Shown here piece by piece: positions 1 to 6,768 of a stretch of DNA of 6,768 bases. The position numbers and the translations under genes are program-made. The stretch lies in assembly GCA_900551945.1 (NCBI GenBank), contig URYE01000102.1, positions 1 to 6,768 on the forward strand, given 5' to 3'. This DNA is from an uncultured Eubacterium sp. Its GTDB lineage: Bacteria; Bacillota; Clostridia; Lachnospirales; Lachnospiraceae. A model generated the notes under the pieces. That model did not search any database, was not told the DNA's origin, and was given only the letters and a program-made list of their open reading frames with translations. The first letter of the stretch is position 1, and each line of letters opens with the position of its first letter.

Positions 1-3
1 ATT

Positions 4-780
4 ATGAATAATAAAAAAGATACATTTATGTTAGGTGGAAAGGAATTTTCATCAAGATTTATATTAGGTTCAGGTAAGTATTCAATGGAACTTATAAAAG
101 CCGCTATTGAAAACGCACAAGCACAGATTATAACTCTTGCTGTAAGAAGAACTAATACTAAGACAAGTGAAAATATATTAGATTATATTCCTGATAATGT
201 AACATTACTTCCTAATACTTCTGGTGCAAGAGATGCGAAAGAGGCTGTGAGAATTGCAAGAATGGCAAGAGAGTTAGGTTGTGGTAATTTTGTAAAAGTC
301 GAGATTATGAAAGATTCAAAATATCTTCTTCCAGATAATAATGAAACTGTAAAAGCTACAGAAATGCTTGCTAATGAGGGCTTTGTAGTACTTCCGTATA
401 TGTATCCTGACCTTTATACAGCTAGGGAGCTTGTAGAAGCAGGTGCAAGTGCCGTAATGCCACTTGGTGCGCCAATTGGTTCTAATAAAGGTCTTACAAC
501 AAAAGAATTTATTAAAATTATTATAGATGAAATAGACCTTCCTGTTATTGTAGATGCAGGTATAGGAAGACCATCACAAGCTTGTGAAGCAATGGAAATG
601 GGAGCTGCAGCTATTATGGCAAATACAGCAATAGCAACAGCAGGAGATGTTACTATGATGGCAGAGGCGTTTAAAAATGCTATAAATGCAGGAAGACAAG
701 CTTATCTTTCAGGGCTTGGACGAGTATTAGAAAGAGGAGCAAGTGCCTCAGACCCATTAACAGGATTTTTAAGAGATTAA
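4..780 (+). CDS. thiG: Thiazole synthase ThiG
   Basis: ThiG is a cytoplasmic TIM-barrel enzyme that builds the thiazole phosphate moiety of thiamine from 1-deoxy-D-xylulose 5-phosphate, dehydroglycine and the sulfur carried as ThiS thiocarboxylate. The 258-residue length is normal for the family. Visible family signatures are the opening [18 protein letters not shown] (residues 10-27), [22 protein letters not shown] (70-91), the FVKVEI strand whose Lys98 matches the Schiff-base lysine that binds the sugar phosphate, [14 protein letters not shown] (151-164), and the phosphate-binding [19 protein letters not shown] (183-201). The ATG at 4 is chosen because residues before GGKEF are usual in homologues. 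The ribosome binding site lies outside the window, so a start further upstream or at Met9 cannot be excluded. thiH follows after 28 bases, and the family's usual upstream partners thiS and thiF are not in view. The gene looks intact. Confidence 0.97.
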   Translation: MNNKKDTFMLGGKEFSSRFILGSGKYSMELIKAAIENAQAQIITLAVRRTNTKTSENILDYIPDNVTLLPNTSGARDAKEAVRIARMARELGCGNFVKVEIMKDSKYLLPDNNETVKATEMLANEGFVVLPYMYPDLYTARELVEAGASAVMPLGAPIGSNKGLTTKEFIKIIIDEIDLPVIVDAGIGRPSQACEAMEMGAAAIMANTAIATAGDVTMMAEAFKNAINAGRQAYLSGLGRVLERGASASDPLTGFLRD

Positions 781-808
781 ACAATAATATGACTGGAGCA
801 TTAAAAAT

Positions 809-2077
809 ATGAGTAGTGAAGTTAAAAGAGAAAATTCTTTCTATGTAGACTCAGATAAGTTAAGTAAAGAAGCTCTTGAAAAAAAACATAGATTAGAAAA
901 TGACCCATCAGTAAGAACAGACCCATTTGAATATATGGATGGAATGGAAAAGATATCATCAGACATTATGGATAAAGTTATAGCTGCAATGAATGATTAT
1001 GACTATAACAAATATACTGCTGTTGATGTAAAAAGAGCGCTTGATAGTGAAACTTGTGGTATTGAAGAATTTAAAGCACTGTTGTCACCCGCAGCACTTC
1101 CATTTCTTGAAGATATGGCAATTAAAGCTAAAATAGAAACGAGCAAGCACTTTGGAAATACAGTATACATATTTACACCTTTATACATAGCAAATTATTG
1201 TGAAAATTATTGTGTATATTGTGGTTTTAACTGTTATAATGACATAAAAAGGAAAAAGCTTTCTTATGACGAAATTGAACATGAAATGAAAATCATTGCA
1301 AACTCGGGAATAGAAGAGATACTTATGCTTACAGGAGAAAGTAGAGTGGCAAGTGATGTTAAATATATAGGAGAGGCATGTAAGCTTGCTAAGAAGTATT
1401 TTAGAAATATAGGACTTGAGATATATCCTTTAAATAGTGATGAATATAGATATTTACATCAATGTGGAGCTGATTATATAACAGTATTTCAAGAAACATA
1501 TAATGCAAAAAAATATGAAACACTTCATCTTATGGGACATAAAAGAGTGTTTCCTTATAGATTTGAAGCTCAAGAAAGAGCTATTATAGGTGGTATGAGA
1601 GGCGTAGGTTTTTCAGCACTTTTAGGTTTGTCAGACTTTAGAAAAGATGCACTAGCAACTGCACTTCATGTATATTATCTTCAAAGAAAGTATCCATATG
1701 TGGAATATTCTCTTTCTTGTCCAAGACTTCGTCCAATAATTAACAATGATAAGATTAATCCATTGGAAGTAGGTGAAAAGCAATTATGTCAAGTGCTTTG
1801 TGCATATAGAATATTTTTACCATACGTTGGAATTACTGTATCATCAAGAGAAAATAAGTCTTTTAGAGATGGTATTGCAAAGATAGCAGCAACTAAAGTA
1901 TCAGCAGGTGTATCAACAGGTATAGGCGACCATGAAAGTAAATATACTGGAAAGCAGGAGGAAGAAGCAGGTGATGAGCAATTTGAAATATCAGATGCAA
2001 GAAGTTTTGACCAGATGTACTCTGATATGGAACAAGAAGGTCTTCAGCCTGTGTTAAATGATTACGTTTATGTATAA
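809..2077 (+). CDS. thiH: 2-iminoacetate synthase ThiH (radical SAM tyrosine lyase)
   Basis: ThiH cleaves tyrosine with a 5'-deoxyadenosyl radical to give p-cresol and dehydroglycine (2-iminoacetate), which ThiG uses. It needs a [4Fe-4S] cluster and is the anaerobic alternative to ThiO. The radical-SAM motif CENYCVYC is at residues 131-138 (Cys131, Cys135, Cys138). Other ThiH landmarks are LLSPAA (91-96), FGNTVYIFTPLYIANYC (115-131), the LTGES strand (174-178), VFQETYN (226-232), LLGLSDFR (271-278), CPRLRP (304-309), SSRE (345-348) and a C-terminal GLQPVLNDY (411-419). The ATG has a GGAG at 795-798, ten bases upstream. At 422 residues it exceeds the E. coli protein (377) mainly by an N-terminal extension of about 45 residues; internal ATGs at residues 43 and 46 are possible but less likely starts. 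It lacks the extra C-terminal cysteine cluster of the related HydG. Its 3' end overlaps the next gene, suggesting translational coupling. Confidence 0.96.
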   Translation: MSSEVKRENSFYVDSDKLSKEALEKKHRLENDPSVRTDPFEYMDGMEKISSDIMDKVIAAMNDYDYNKYTAVDVKRALDSETCGIEEFKALLSPAALPFLEDMAIKAKIETSKHFGNTVYIFTPLYIANYCENYCVYCGFNCYNDIKRKKLSYDEIEHEMKIIANSGIEEILMLTGESRVASDVKYIGEACKLAKKYFRNIGLEIYPLNSDEYRYLHQCGADYITVFQETYNAKKYETLHLMGHKRVFPYRFEAQERAIIGGMRGVGFSALLGLSDFRKDALATALHVYYLQRKYPYVEYSLSCPRLRPIINNDKINPLEVGEKQLCQVLCAYRIFLPYVGITVSSRENKSFRDGIAKIAATKVSAGVSTGIGDHESKYTGKQEEEAGDEQFEISDARSFDQMYSDMEQEGLQPVLNDYVYV

Positions 2078-2630
2078 AATATGTGTAACAAATAGACATC
2101 TTGTAAAGGGGGACTATTTAGAGCAAATTAAAAAGGTTGTTAATACAGATATATCAGCTCTTATGCTTCGTGAAAAAGACCTTGATGAAGATACTTATAA
2201 AAAATTATCATTAGAAGTAATGAAAGTCTGTGAAAATGCAGGCGTAGACCTTATTATTAATAAATTCATTAATGTAGCTGATGAATTAGGAGTAAAAAGG
2301 ATACATTTACCATTTCAAGATTTTAAAAATAGAGTGGCTTCTAATAATATAGATACAAAAAAATATATATTAGGAACGTCAACACATTCCGTAGAAGATG
2401 CCATTTATGCTAATAATAACGGTGCTTCATATATAACAGCAGGTCATATATTTGCAACAGATTGTAAAAAAGGCTTAGAGCCTAGAGGGCTAGTATTTCT
2501 AAGTAATGTATGTAATGCCGTAGACATTCCTGCATACGCAATTGGTGGGATTAATAAGAATAATATGCAGGCTTGTATTGATAGTGGCGCAGATGGAGTC
2601 TGTATAATGTCAGGCTACATGACCTTATAG
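2058..2630 (+). CDS. tenI: TenI-like thiazole tautomerase (ThiE/TenI family)
   Basis: This 190-residue TIM-barrel protein belongs to the thiamine phosphate synthase family. It has LREKD (37-41), IIN (66-68), GTSTHS (106-111), AGHIFATDCKKGLEPRGL (128-145) and AIGGI (161-165). The GHIFATDCKKGLEPRG segment, with His130, resembles TenI of Bacillus, which aromatises the thiazole tautomer released by ThiG. Several ThiE pyrophosphate and metal positions are changed: the Gln normally before REK is Met/Leu, and the usual Asn-Asp is Asn68-Lys69. Tautomerase is therefore my preferred call over thiamine phosphate synthase, although automated annotation may say ThiE. The ATG at 2058 overlaps thiH by 20 bases. 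A second ATG at 2070 (residue 5, start of MYKICVTNRH) fits the family N-terminus equally well. Neither has a good Shine-Dalgarno at normal spacing, so expression probably depends on coupling to thiH. The C-terminus is short, ending right after the IMSG phosphate loop. Confidence 0.85.
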   Translation: MITFMYKICVTNRHLVKGDYLEQIKKVVNTDISALMLREKDLDEDTYKKLSLEVMKVCENAGVDLIINKFINVADELGVKRIHLPFQDFKNRVASNNIDTKKYILGTSTHSVEDAIYANNNGASYITAGHIFATDCKKGLEPRGLVFLSNVCNAVDIPAYAIGGINKNNMQACIDSGADGVCIMSGYMTL

Positions 2631-2639
2631 CTATAAAAT

Positions 2640-2695
2640 GGTGCTGTCGCATTAACGAAAATTAAAACTTTCTTATTGCGACAGCACTGTTTTTT
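2640..2695 (+). terminator. Intrinsic terminator of the thiamine operon
   Basis: GTGCTGTCGCA (2641-2651) pairs perfectly with TGCGACAGCAC (2677-2687), an 11-bp GC-rich stem that stands out in this AT-rich DNA. A G-T wobble at 2640/2688 can extend it. Part of the 25-base loop can also pair (2653-2655 with 2673-2675). A run of six T follows at 2690-2695. It begins ten bases after the tenI stop codon and separates the thiamine genes from the kinase locus. Confidence 0.93.
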
Positions 2696-2726
2696 GATAT
2701 TATAACTTTATATTTTTCACTATAAG

Positions 2727-2755
2727 TTGCACAAATAATAATAATATGTTTTAAT
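2727..2755 (+). promoter_or_regulatory. Candidate sigma-A promoter for the hybrid kinase locus
   Basis: TTGCAC (2727-2732) is followed after 17 bases by TTTAAT (2750-2755); TAATAT at 2752-2757 is an alternative -10 with 19-base spacing. It lies between the upstream terminator and the kinase start, so some promoter is expected here. In such AT-rich DNA, -10-like hexamers are common, so the exact placement is weak. Confidence 0.35.
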
Positions 2756-2796
2756 ATACTATACATAATAAGCTAATAATGGGGAATTGTTTGCTA

Positions 2797-2814
2797 AAAT
2801 AATGTATATTATTT
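2797..2814. repeat. 18-bp near-perfect palindrome before the kinase ribosome binding site
   Basis: AAATAAT (2797-2803) and ATTATTT (2808-2814) form a perfect inverted repeat around GTAT. It ends just before the AAGGAA ribosome binding site (2815-2820), so it could be an operator or a weak leader hairpin. All arm bases are A/T, so chance is a real possibility. Confidence 0.3.
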
Positions 2815-2832
2815 AAGGAATGGTATGTTTGT

Positions 2833-3761
<929 letters not shown>

Positions 3762-3762
3762 C

Positions 3763-5070
3763 TTGTCCGAGCTTATTGACAATATGCTTACTATGGTAAT
3801 GTCAGGAATAGAAGAAAAGGGACATAGACTTAATGTAAGAATACCAGATATAAAACATGAGGCTGTTGTAGGTGACAGTCTTCGTATACAACAGATTTTT
3901 GTTAATATAATGAGCAATGCCATAAAATATACACCTAATGGTGGAAATATTAATATTACTATTTCAGAAAAGTCAACTAATAAGGCAAAAATAGGTTGTT
4001 ATGAATTTATTGTTGAAGATAATGGTATTGGAATAAGTAAAGAGTTCCAAAAAGAGATATTTAAGCCCTTTACAAGAGAAAATTCTAAAGAAACAGCCAA
4101 AATTCAAGGTACAGTACTTGGCATGGCAATCACTAATAATATTGTTAAGATGATGAATGGCAATATAAAAGTTGAAAGTGAAAAAGGAAACGGCAGTAAG
4201 TTTATTGTTGATATATTTCTGAAACTTCAAAATAGTAATGATATATCAGTAGACGAATTTGTTAATCTTCCGGTACTTGTAGTTGATGATGATGAGATGT
4301 GTTGTATTAGTGCTGTTGAAGTACTTAAGGATATAGGCATAGATGCTAAGTGGGTAACATCAGGAAAACAGGCAATAGATGTAACTATAGAAAAACACAA
4401 TTCTGGTGAAGACTTTTTTACCATAATATTAGATTGGAAAATGCCAGAAATGGACGGTATTGAAACAGCAAGGCAGATTAGAAAAAATATTGGACGAGAC
4501 GTTCCAATTATAGTATTATCTGCTTATGACTGTTCAGAAATAGAAGAAGAAGCAAAAAATGTTGGAATAGACGCATTTATATCAAAGCCATTGTTTAAGT
4601 CAAAGCTAACGAAGCTTTTTAAAGAGCTTGTAGAAGTTGAACATATAGAGCAAGAAAAAGACCCTGTTGAGCAGATAAGTAAACTAGATTATTCAGATAA
4701 AAGAATACTTGTCGCTGAAGATAATGAGATTAATCGAGAAATAGCAGTTGAAATTATAAAAATGACAGGAGCAAAAACAGAAGAAGCCGATAATGGCAAG
4801 ATGGCAGTTGATATGGTTATTAATAGTAAGCTTTATTATTATGATATGATACTTATGGATATTCAAATGCCATTTATGAATGGTTATGAAGCAGCAACAG
4901 CAATAAGAGCCTTAAACCGTAAAGATACAGCTACAATTCCAATAATAGCAACTACAGCTAATGCTTTCGCAGAAGATGTAGTATTGTCAAAGAGTTCAGG
5001 AATGAATGAACATATAGCAAAGCCAATTGATATTACAAAATTAAAAGATGTATTAAGGCGATGGTTATAA
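3763..5070 (+). CDS. C-terminal fragment of the hybrid kinase: HATPase_c and two receiver domains
   Basis: This 435-residue open fragment starts at a possible TTG; Met8 (ATG at 3784) is an alternative. The HATPase_c domain covers about residues 35-155: N-box FVNIMSNAIKYTPNGG (46-61), G1 box DNGIGIS (86-92), F-box FKPFTREN (100-107) and G2 box GTVLGMAIT (116-124). The G2 box normally reads GTGLGMAIT, so Val118 replaces a conserved glycine of the ATP lid. REC1 (about 168-290) has acidic DDD 175-177, phosphoacceptor Asp224 in LDWKMPEMDG, Ser253 and Lys275. REC2 (about 313-435) has Glu319-Asp320, phosphoacceptor Asp366 in LMDIQMPFMNG, Thr397 or Thr398, and Lys420. Both receivers look complete. 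Without the histidine segment it cannot autophosphorylate in the usual way; if made, it could only act as a receiver or partner for another kinase. No DNA-binding output domain is present. Confidence 0.72.
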   Translation: MSELIDNMLTMVMSGIEEKGHRLNVRIPDIKHEAVVGDSLRIQQIFVNIMSNAIKYTPNGGNINITISEKSTNKAKIGCYEFIVEDNGIGISKEFQKEIFKPFTRENSKETAKIQGTVLGMAITNNIVKMMNGNIKVESEKGNGSKFIVDIFLKLQNSNDISVDEFVNLPVLVVDDDEMCCISAVEVLKDIGIDAKWVTSGKQAIDVTIEKHNSGEDFFTIILDWKMPEMDGIETARQIRKNIGRDVPIIVLSAYDCSEIEEEAKNVGIDAFISKPLFKSKLTKLFKELVEVEHIEQEKDPVEQISKLDYSDKRILVAEDNEINREIAVEIIKMTGAKTEEADNGKMAVDMVINSKLYYYDMILMDIQMPFMNGYEAATAIRALNRKDTATIPIIATTANAFAEDVVLSKSSGMNEHIAKPIDITKLKDVLRRWL

Positions 5071-5086
5071 CGATATTTACATAAAT

Positions 5087-5141
5087 AAATCCTAACTATG
5101 ACTTTTGTTTTAAAAAATAGTAAGTTATAGTTGGGATTTTT
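5087..5141 (+). terminator. Intrinsic terminator after the kinase locus
   Basis: AAATCCTAACTATGACTT (5087-5104) pairs with AAGTTATAGTTGGGATTT (5122-5139) over 18 bp with two G-T wobbles and no mismatches. It ends in TTTTT at 5137-5141. The A-rich base of the 5' arm means it could also work on the opposite strand. It starts 17 bases after the kinase stop codon. Confidence 0.85.
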
Positions 5142-5163
5142 GCATATATGTATAAAATATATA

Positions 5164-5192
5164 TAGACAGTGAGAATGATTTCCTATATAAT
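5164..5192 (+). promoter_or_regulatory. Candidate sigma-A promoter P1 of the binding protein-sensor operon
   Basis: TAGACA (5164-5169, one mismatch to TTGACA) is separated by exactly 17 bases from a consensus TATAAT (5187-5192). It is the best promoter match in the window and lies just past the terminator. It would give a leader of about 100 bases before the ATG at 5304. Confidence 0.6.
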
Positions 5193-5194
5193 GT

Positions 5195-5224
5195 TTGAGA
5201 AAAATAATAACTATATGATATAAT
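5195..5224 (+). promoter_or_regulatory. Candidate sigma-A promoter P2 of the same operon
   Basis: TTGAGA (5195-5200) and a consensus TATAAT (5219-5224) are separated by 18 bases. It lies immediately downstream of P1. It may be a second start site or a chance match in AT-rich DNA. Confidence 0.4.
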
Positions 5225-5240
5225 AACATATATACAAAAG

Positions 5241-5263
5241 ATAACAGCTATTGTTGTTATAAT
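5241..5263 (+). promoter_or_regulatory. Candidate extended -10 promoter overlapping a small inverted repeat
   Basis: TGTTATAAT (5255-5263) is an extended -10 (TGn plus TATAAT) without a recognisable -35. The inverted repeat ATAACA (5241-5246) and TGTTAT (5255-5260), with 8 bases between arms, overlaps its -10, an arrangement a repressor could use. The repeat is short, so this is tentative. Confidence 0.25.
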
Positions 5264-5303
5264 TAGGGGACTTATTTGATAGTGCTAAATTGGGAGAAAA
5301 TTT

Positions 5304-6113
5304 ATGAAAAAAAGAATGTTAGCAGTATTACTTTTAATAATATGTGTTATGCCTATTAACGGTTGTGCATTTGATAAATTTACTAAGTCTGGTAATACTA
5401 ATAAAAACGAAGATATTCTTATAATAGGTATTGATAGTGAATACGAACCGTATACATATAAGAATGAGAATGGTGAGCTTACAGGTATTGATATAGAGAT
5501 ATCAAAGGAAGTATGTAATCGTTTAGGTATTACACCTATATACAAGGCAATACCGTGGGACTTAAAAGACGAATATCTAAAAAATGGAACAATAGATTGT
5601 GTATGGAGTTGTTTTTCATATACAGGTAGAGAAGATAAATATCAATGGGCTGGGCCGTATCTTTATAGTCGTCAGGTAGTTGTTGTAAGAAATGATAGTG
5701 ATATTTATCACTTAAGTGATTTAGAGGGGAAGCTAGTTTCAGTTATGTCAAGTACTAAGCCAGAGAGTATATTTTTAGATAAACTTTATGATTATATCCC
5801 AGATATTAAAGATTTGTATTGTTTTAAAAATCTTGAGTATGCCTTTGTTGCAATGCGAAAAGGTTATACAGATGCAGTATCAGGACATGAAACAGCAATA
5901 AAAATATGTATGGACAGTGACGAAGAAAATTATAGAATATTAGATGAAGCATTACTTAAAGTTCAAATTGGAGTAGCTTTTGATAAAGATAGCACTAATC
6001 AACCAGTAGATGATGTAAGTAATGTCTTAAAGGATATGAAAGAAGAGGGTACAATAGATAAAATAGTTAGTAAATATGGATTAGAACCAGATAAAGTAGT
6101 GAGAGGGAAGTAA
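5304..6113 (+). CDS. Solute-binding lipoprotein, polar amino acid (SBP_bac_3) family
   Basis: This 269-residue protein is a predicted membrane-anchored extracellular binding protein for an amino acid or similar small polar ligand. Residues 1-20 form a lipoprotein signal peptide (MKKR, then a hydrophobic stretch), with lipobox INGC placing the lipidated cysteine at 21. The SBP_bac_3 fold is seen in GIDSEYEPYTYKNENGELTGIDIEISKEV (42-70), IPWDLKDEYLKNGTIDCVW (83-101), SYTGREDKYQWAGPYLYS (105-122) and the C-terminal KDMKEEGTIDKIVSKYG (243-259). Arg109 and Asp190 (in GYTDAVSG) match the positions that in this family grip the ligand carboxylate and amino group. GGGAG at 5292-5296 lies seven bases before the ATG. 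The stop codon overlaps the next gene's start (TAATG). No permease or ABC ATPase follows, so a sensing role with the downstream receptor is more likely than simple uptake. The exact ligand is unknown. Confidence 0.9.
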   Translation: MKKRMLAVLLLIICVMPINGCAFDKFTKSGNTNKNEDILIIGIDSEYEPYTYKNENGELTGIDIEISKEVCNRLGITPIYKAIPWDLKDEYLKNGTIDCVWSCFSYTGREDKYQWAGPYLYSRQVVVVRNDSDIYHLSDLEGKLVSVMSSTKPESIFLDKLYDYIPDIKDLYCFKNLEYAFVAMRKGYTDAVSGHETAIKICMDSDEENYRILDEALLKVQIGVAFDKDSTNQPVDDVSNVLKDMKEEGTIDKIVSKYGLEPDKVVRGK

Positions 6114-6754
6114 TGGAAAAGTTAAAAAAGAAATTCAAACAGACAAGGTCAATTTGGGTTCCATTGCTTATAGGATTATTAGTATTATATATACTATATA
6201 TGATACTTACTAATAAGGATATAAAGAATGCGTATAATGTAGCACAGAATACTATATCATATATAAAAACGAGTTGTATAAGATATGATAATAATATAGT
6301 AGGTAATCAAGTTAAAAATCAAGTGTTATTACTAGGAAAAGCAAAAGGACTTAGTAGACACATGACGACAGAAGAATTGTTAAGCAAAGAAACTCTTGAT
6401 ACATATATAAGTGAGCAGATTATCACAGGTGTAGTTGTGTTTGATAAGAATATTCAAGCAATAAATGTATGTGGTGACAATGCTTATAACATTATTAGTA
6501 GTATAAGAGAGAATATCAATATAACTAATATTATAAAGAATAAAAGTAAGTCATATATGGACCGCATTGAGATAGAAGATAGTATATATGAGTATGCTGT
6601 TGTTTCAAGACTTGATGATGACGGTCTAATTGTTTGTTATAATGATGTTACGAATTCGATAGAAACAGATGGAGAACTCACAATTAATACACTTCTTAAA
6701 GATAATAATTTTAATATGAATGGTACTGTATTATATCTGATGGGGAAAAGATAA
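6113..6754 (+). CDS. N-terminal part of a membrane-anchored sensor protein, frameshifted near its 3' end
   Basis: The 213-residue frame starts with a basic N-terminus (MEKLKKKFKQTR). A single transmembrane helix at about 14-32 (IWVPLLIGLLVLYILYMIL) leads into an extracytoplasmic domain of mixed helix and PAS/Cache-like strands (TGVVVFDKNIQAINV, 105-119; YEYAVVSRLDDDGLIVCYND, 159-178; NNFNMNGTV, 198-206). This resembles the sensor region of clostridial membrane hybrid kinases, but no kinase domain lies in the window. AGGG at 6104-6107 is five bases before the ATG, and the start overlaps the binding-protein stop by one base, so the two are translated together. The last residues (LYLMGKR, then TAA) look like out-of-frame sequence. 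The frame that opens from about 6730 reads IISDGEKIISAND to the window edge and fits better as the true continuation. The intact protein would be longer and continue beyond 6768. Confidence 0.7.
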   Translation: MEKLKKKFKQTRSIWVPLLIGLLVLYILYMILTNKDIKNAYNVAQNTISYIKTSCIRYDNNIVGNQVKNQVLLLGKAKGLSRHMTTEELLSKETLDTYISEQIITGVVVFDKNIQAINVCGDNAYNIISSIRENINITNIIKNKSKSYMDRIEIEDSIYEYAVVSRLDDDGLIVCYNDVTNSIETDGELTINTLLKDNNFNMNGTVLYLMGKR

Positions 6755-6768
6755 TAAGTGCTAATGAT
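6730..6768 (+). pseudogene. Continuation of the sensor gene in the shifted frame, running off the window
   Basis: Read from 6730, the sequence gives IISDGEKIISAND with no stop to the last base. The SDGEK-IISAN pattern is what I would expect after NMNGTV in Cache-type sensor kinases. The preceding frame ends four codons after this stretch enters SDG. A single missing base between 6728 and 6733 would join the two. The remainder of the gene lies downstream. Confidence 0.55.

Noticed and set aside
1..30. TPP riboswitch or leader upstream of thiG
   Set aside because: Only three bases precede the start codon, so any riboswitch would lie outside the window; no TPP-aptamer motif was found in the intergenic regions.
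1003..1188. Minus-strand open frame within thiH, and similar ones at 1893-2099, 3042-3263, 3708-3923, 3973-4230, 4227-4424 and 5285-5545
   Set aside because: They are antisense to well-supported coding sequence, have no recognisable domains and look like shadows caused by low stop density.
809..2077. HydG (hydrogenase maturase) instead of ThiH
   Set aside because: The C-terminal region lacks the second cysteine cluster of HydG, the length is shorter, and it lies directly after thiG.
2058..2630. Calling this gene thiE outright
   Set aside because: Key ThiE substrate and metal residues are changed and the central motif is TenI-like, so a family-level TenI call is safer.

Overview
The window is AT-rich (roughly one third G+C, judged by eye) with Gram-positive-style GGAG/AGGG ribosome binding sites. 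Its gene content points to an anaerobic low-GC Firmicute, most likely a clostridium of the Lachnospiraceae type. The evidence is the ThiG/ThiH/TenI set (the oxygen-sensitive route using ThiH rather than ThiO), cytoplasmic PAS-PAS-HisKA-HATPase-REC-REC hybrid kinases, and a small amino-acid-binding lipoprotein next to a membrane receptor. The genus cannot be fixed from sequence alone. All genes run on the + strand.

Region 1 (1-2695) is the end of a thiamine-thiazole operon: thiG (thiazole synthase), thiH (radical-SAM tyrosine lyase that makes dehydroglycine) and a TenI-like member of the ThiE/TenI family, probably the thiazole tautomerase that acts on the ThiG product. thiH and tenI overlap, and a strong intrinsic terminator closes the operon. 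thiS, thiF and any TPP riboswitch would lie upstream of the window.

Region 2 (2696-5141) is a single-gene unit between two terminators. It encodes a cytoplasmic hybrid sensor kinase, but the locus is broken: one short deletion removes the end of PAS2, and a second, larger one removes the second HisKA helix and the linker after it. Each deletion shifts the frame. The halves 2833-3603 (two PAS domains) and 3763-5070 (ATPase plus two receivers) stay open, while the phosphorylatable-histidine segment is stranded in a third short frame. The second junction happens to create an AGGAGG upstream of a TTG codon.

Region 3 (5142-6768) starts with up to three stacked promoter candidates. It then carries a two-gene operon: a solute-binding lipoprotein of the polar amino acid (SBP_bac_3) family and, overlapping it by one base, the start of a membrane-anchored sensor protein. 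No permease or ABC ATPase lies between them, which suggests the binding protein feeds a receptor. The receptor gene also appears to carry a one-base frameshift near 6730, after which the expected frame stays open to the window edge.

The most notable feature is three apparent lesions in two neighbouring signalling genes beside intact biosynthetic genes. This could be real decay or an assembly problem. I see no mobile element, tRNA, rRNA or CRISPR array, and no convincing new system.
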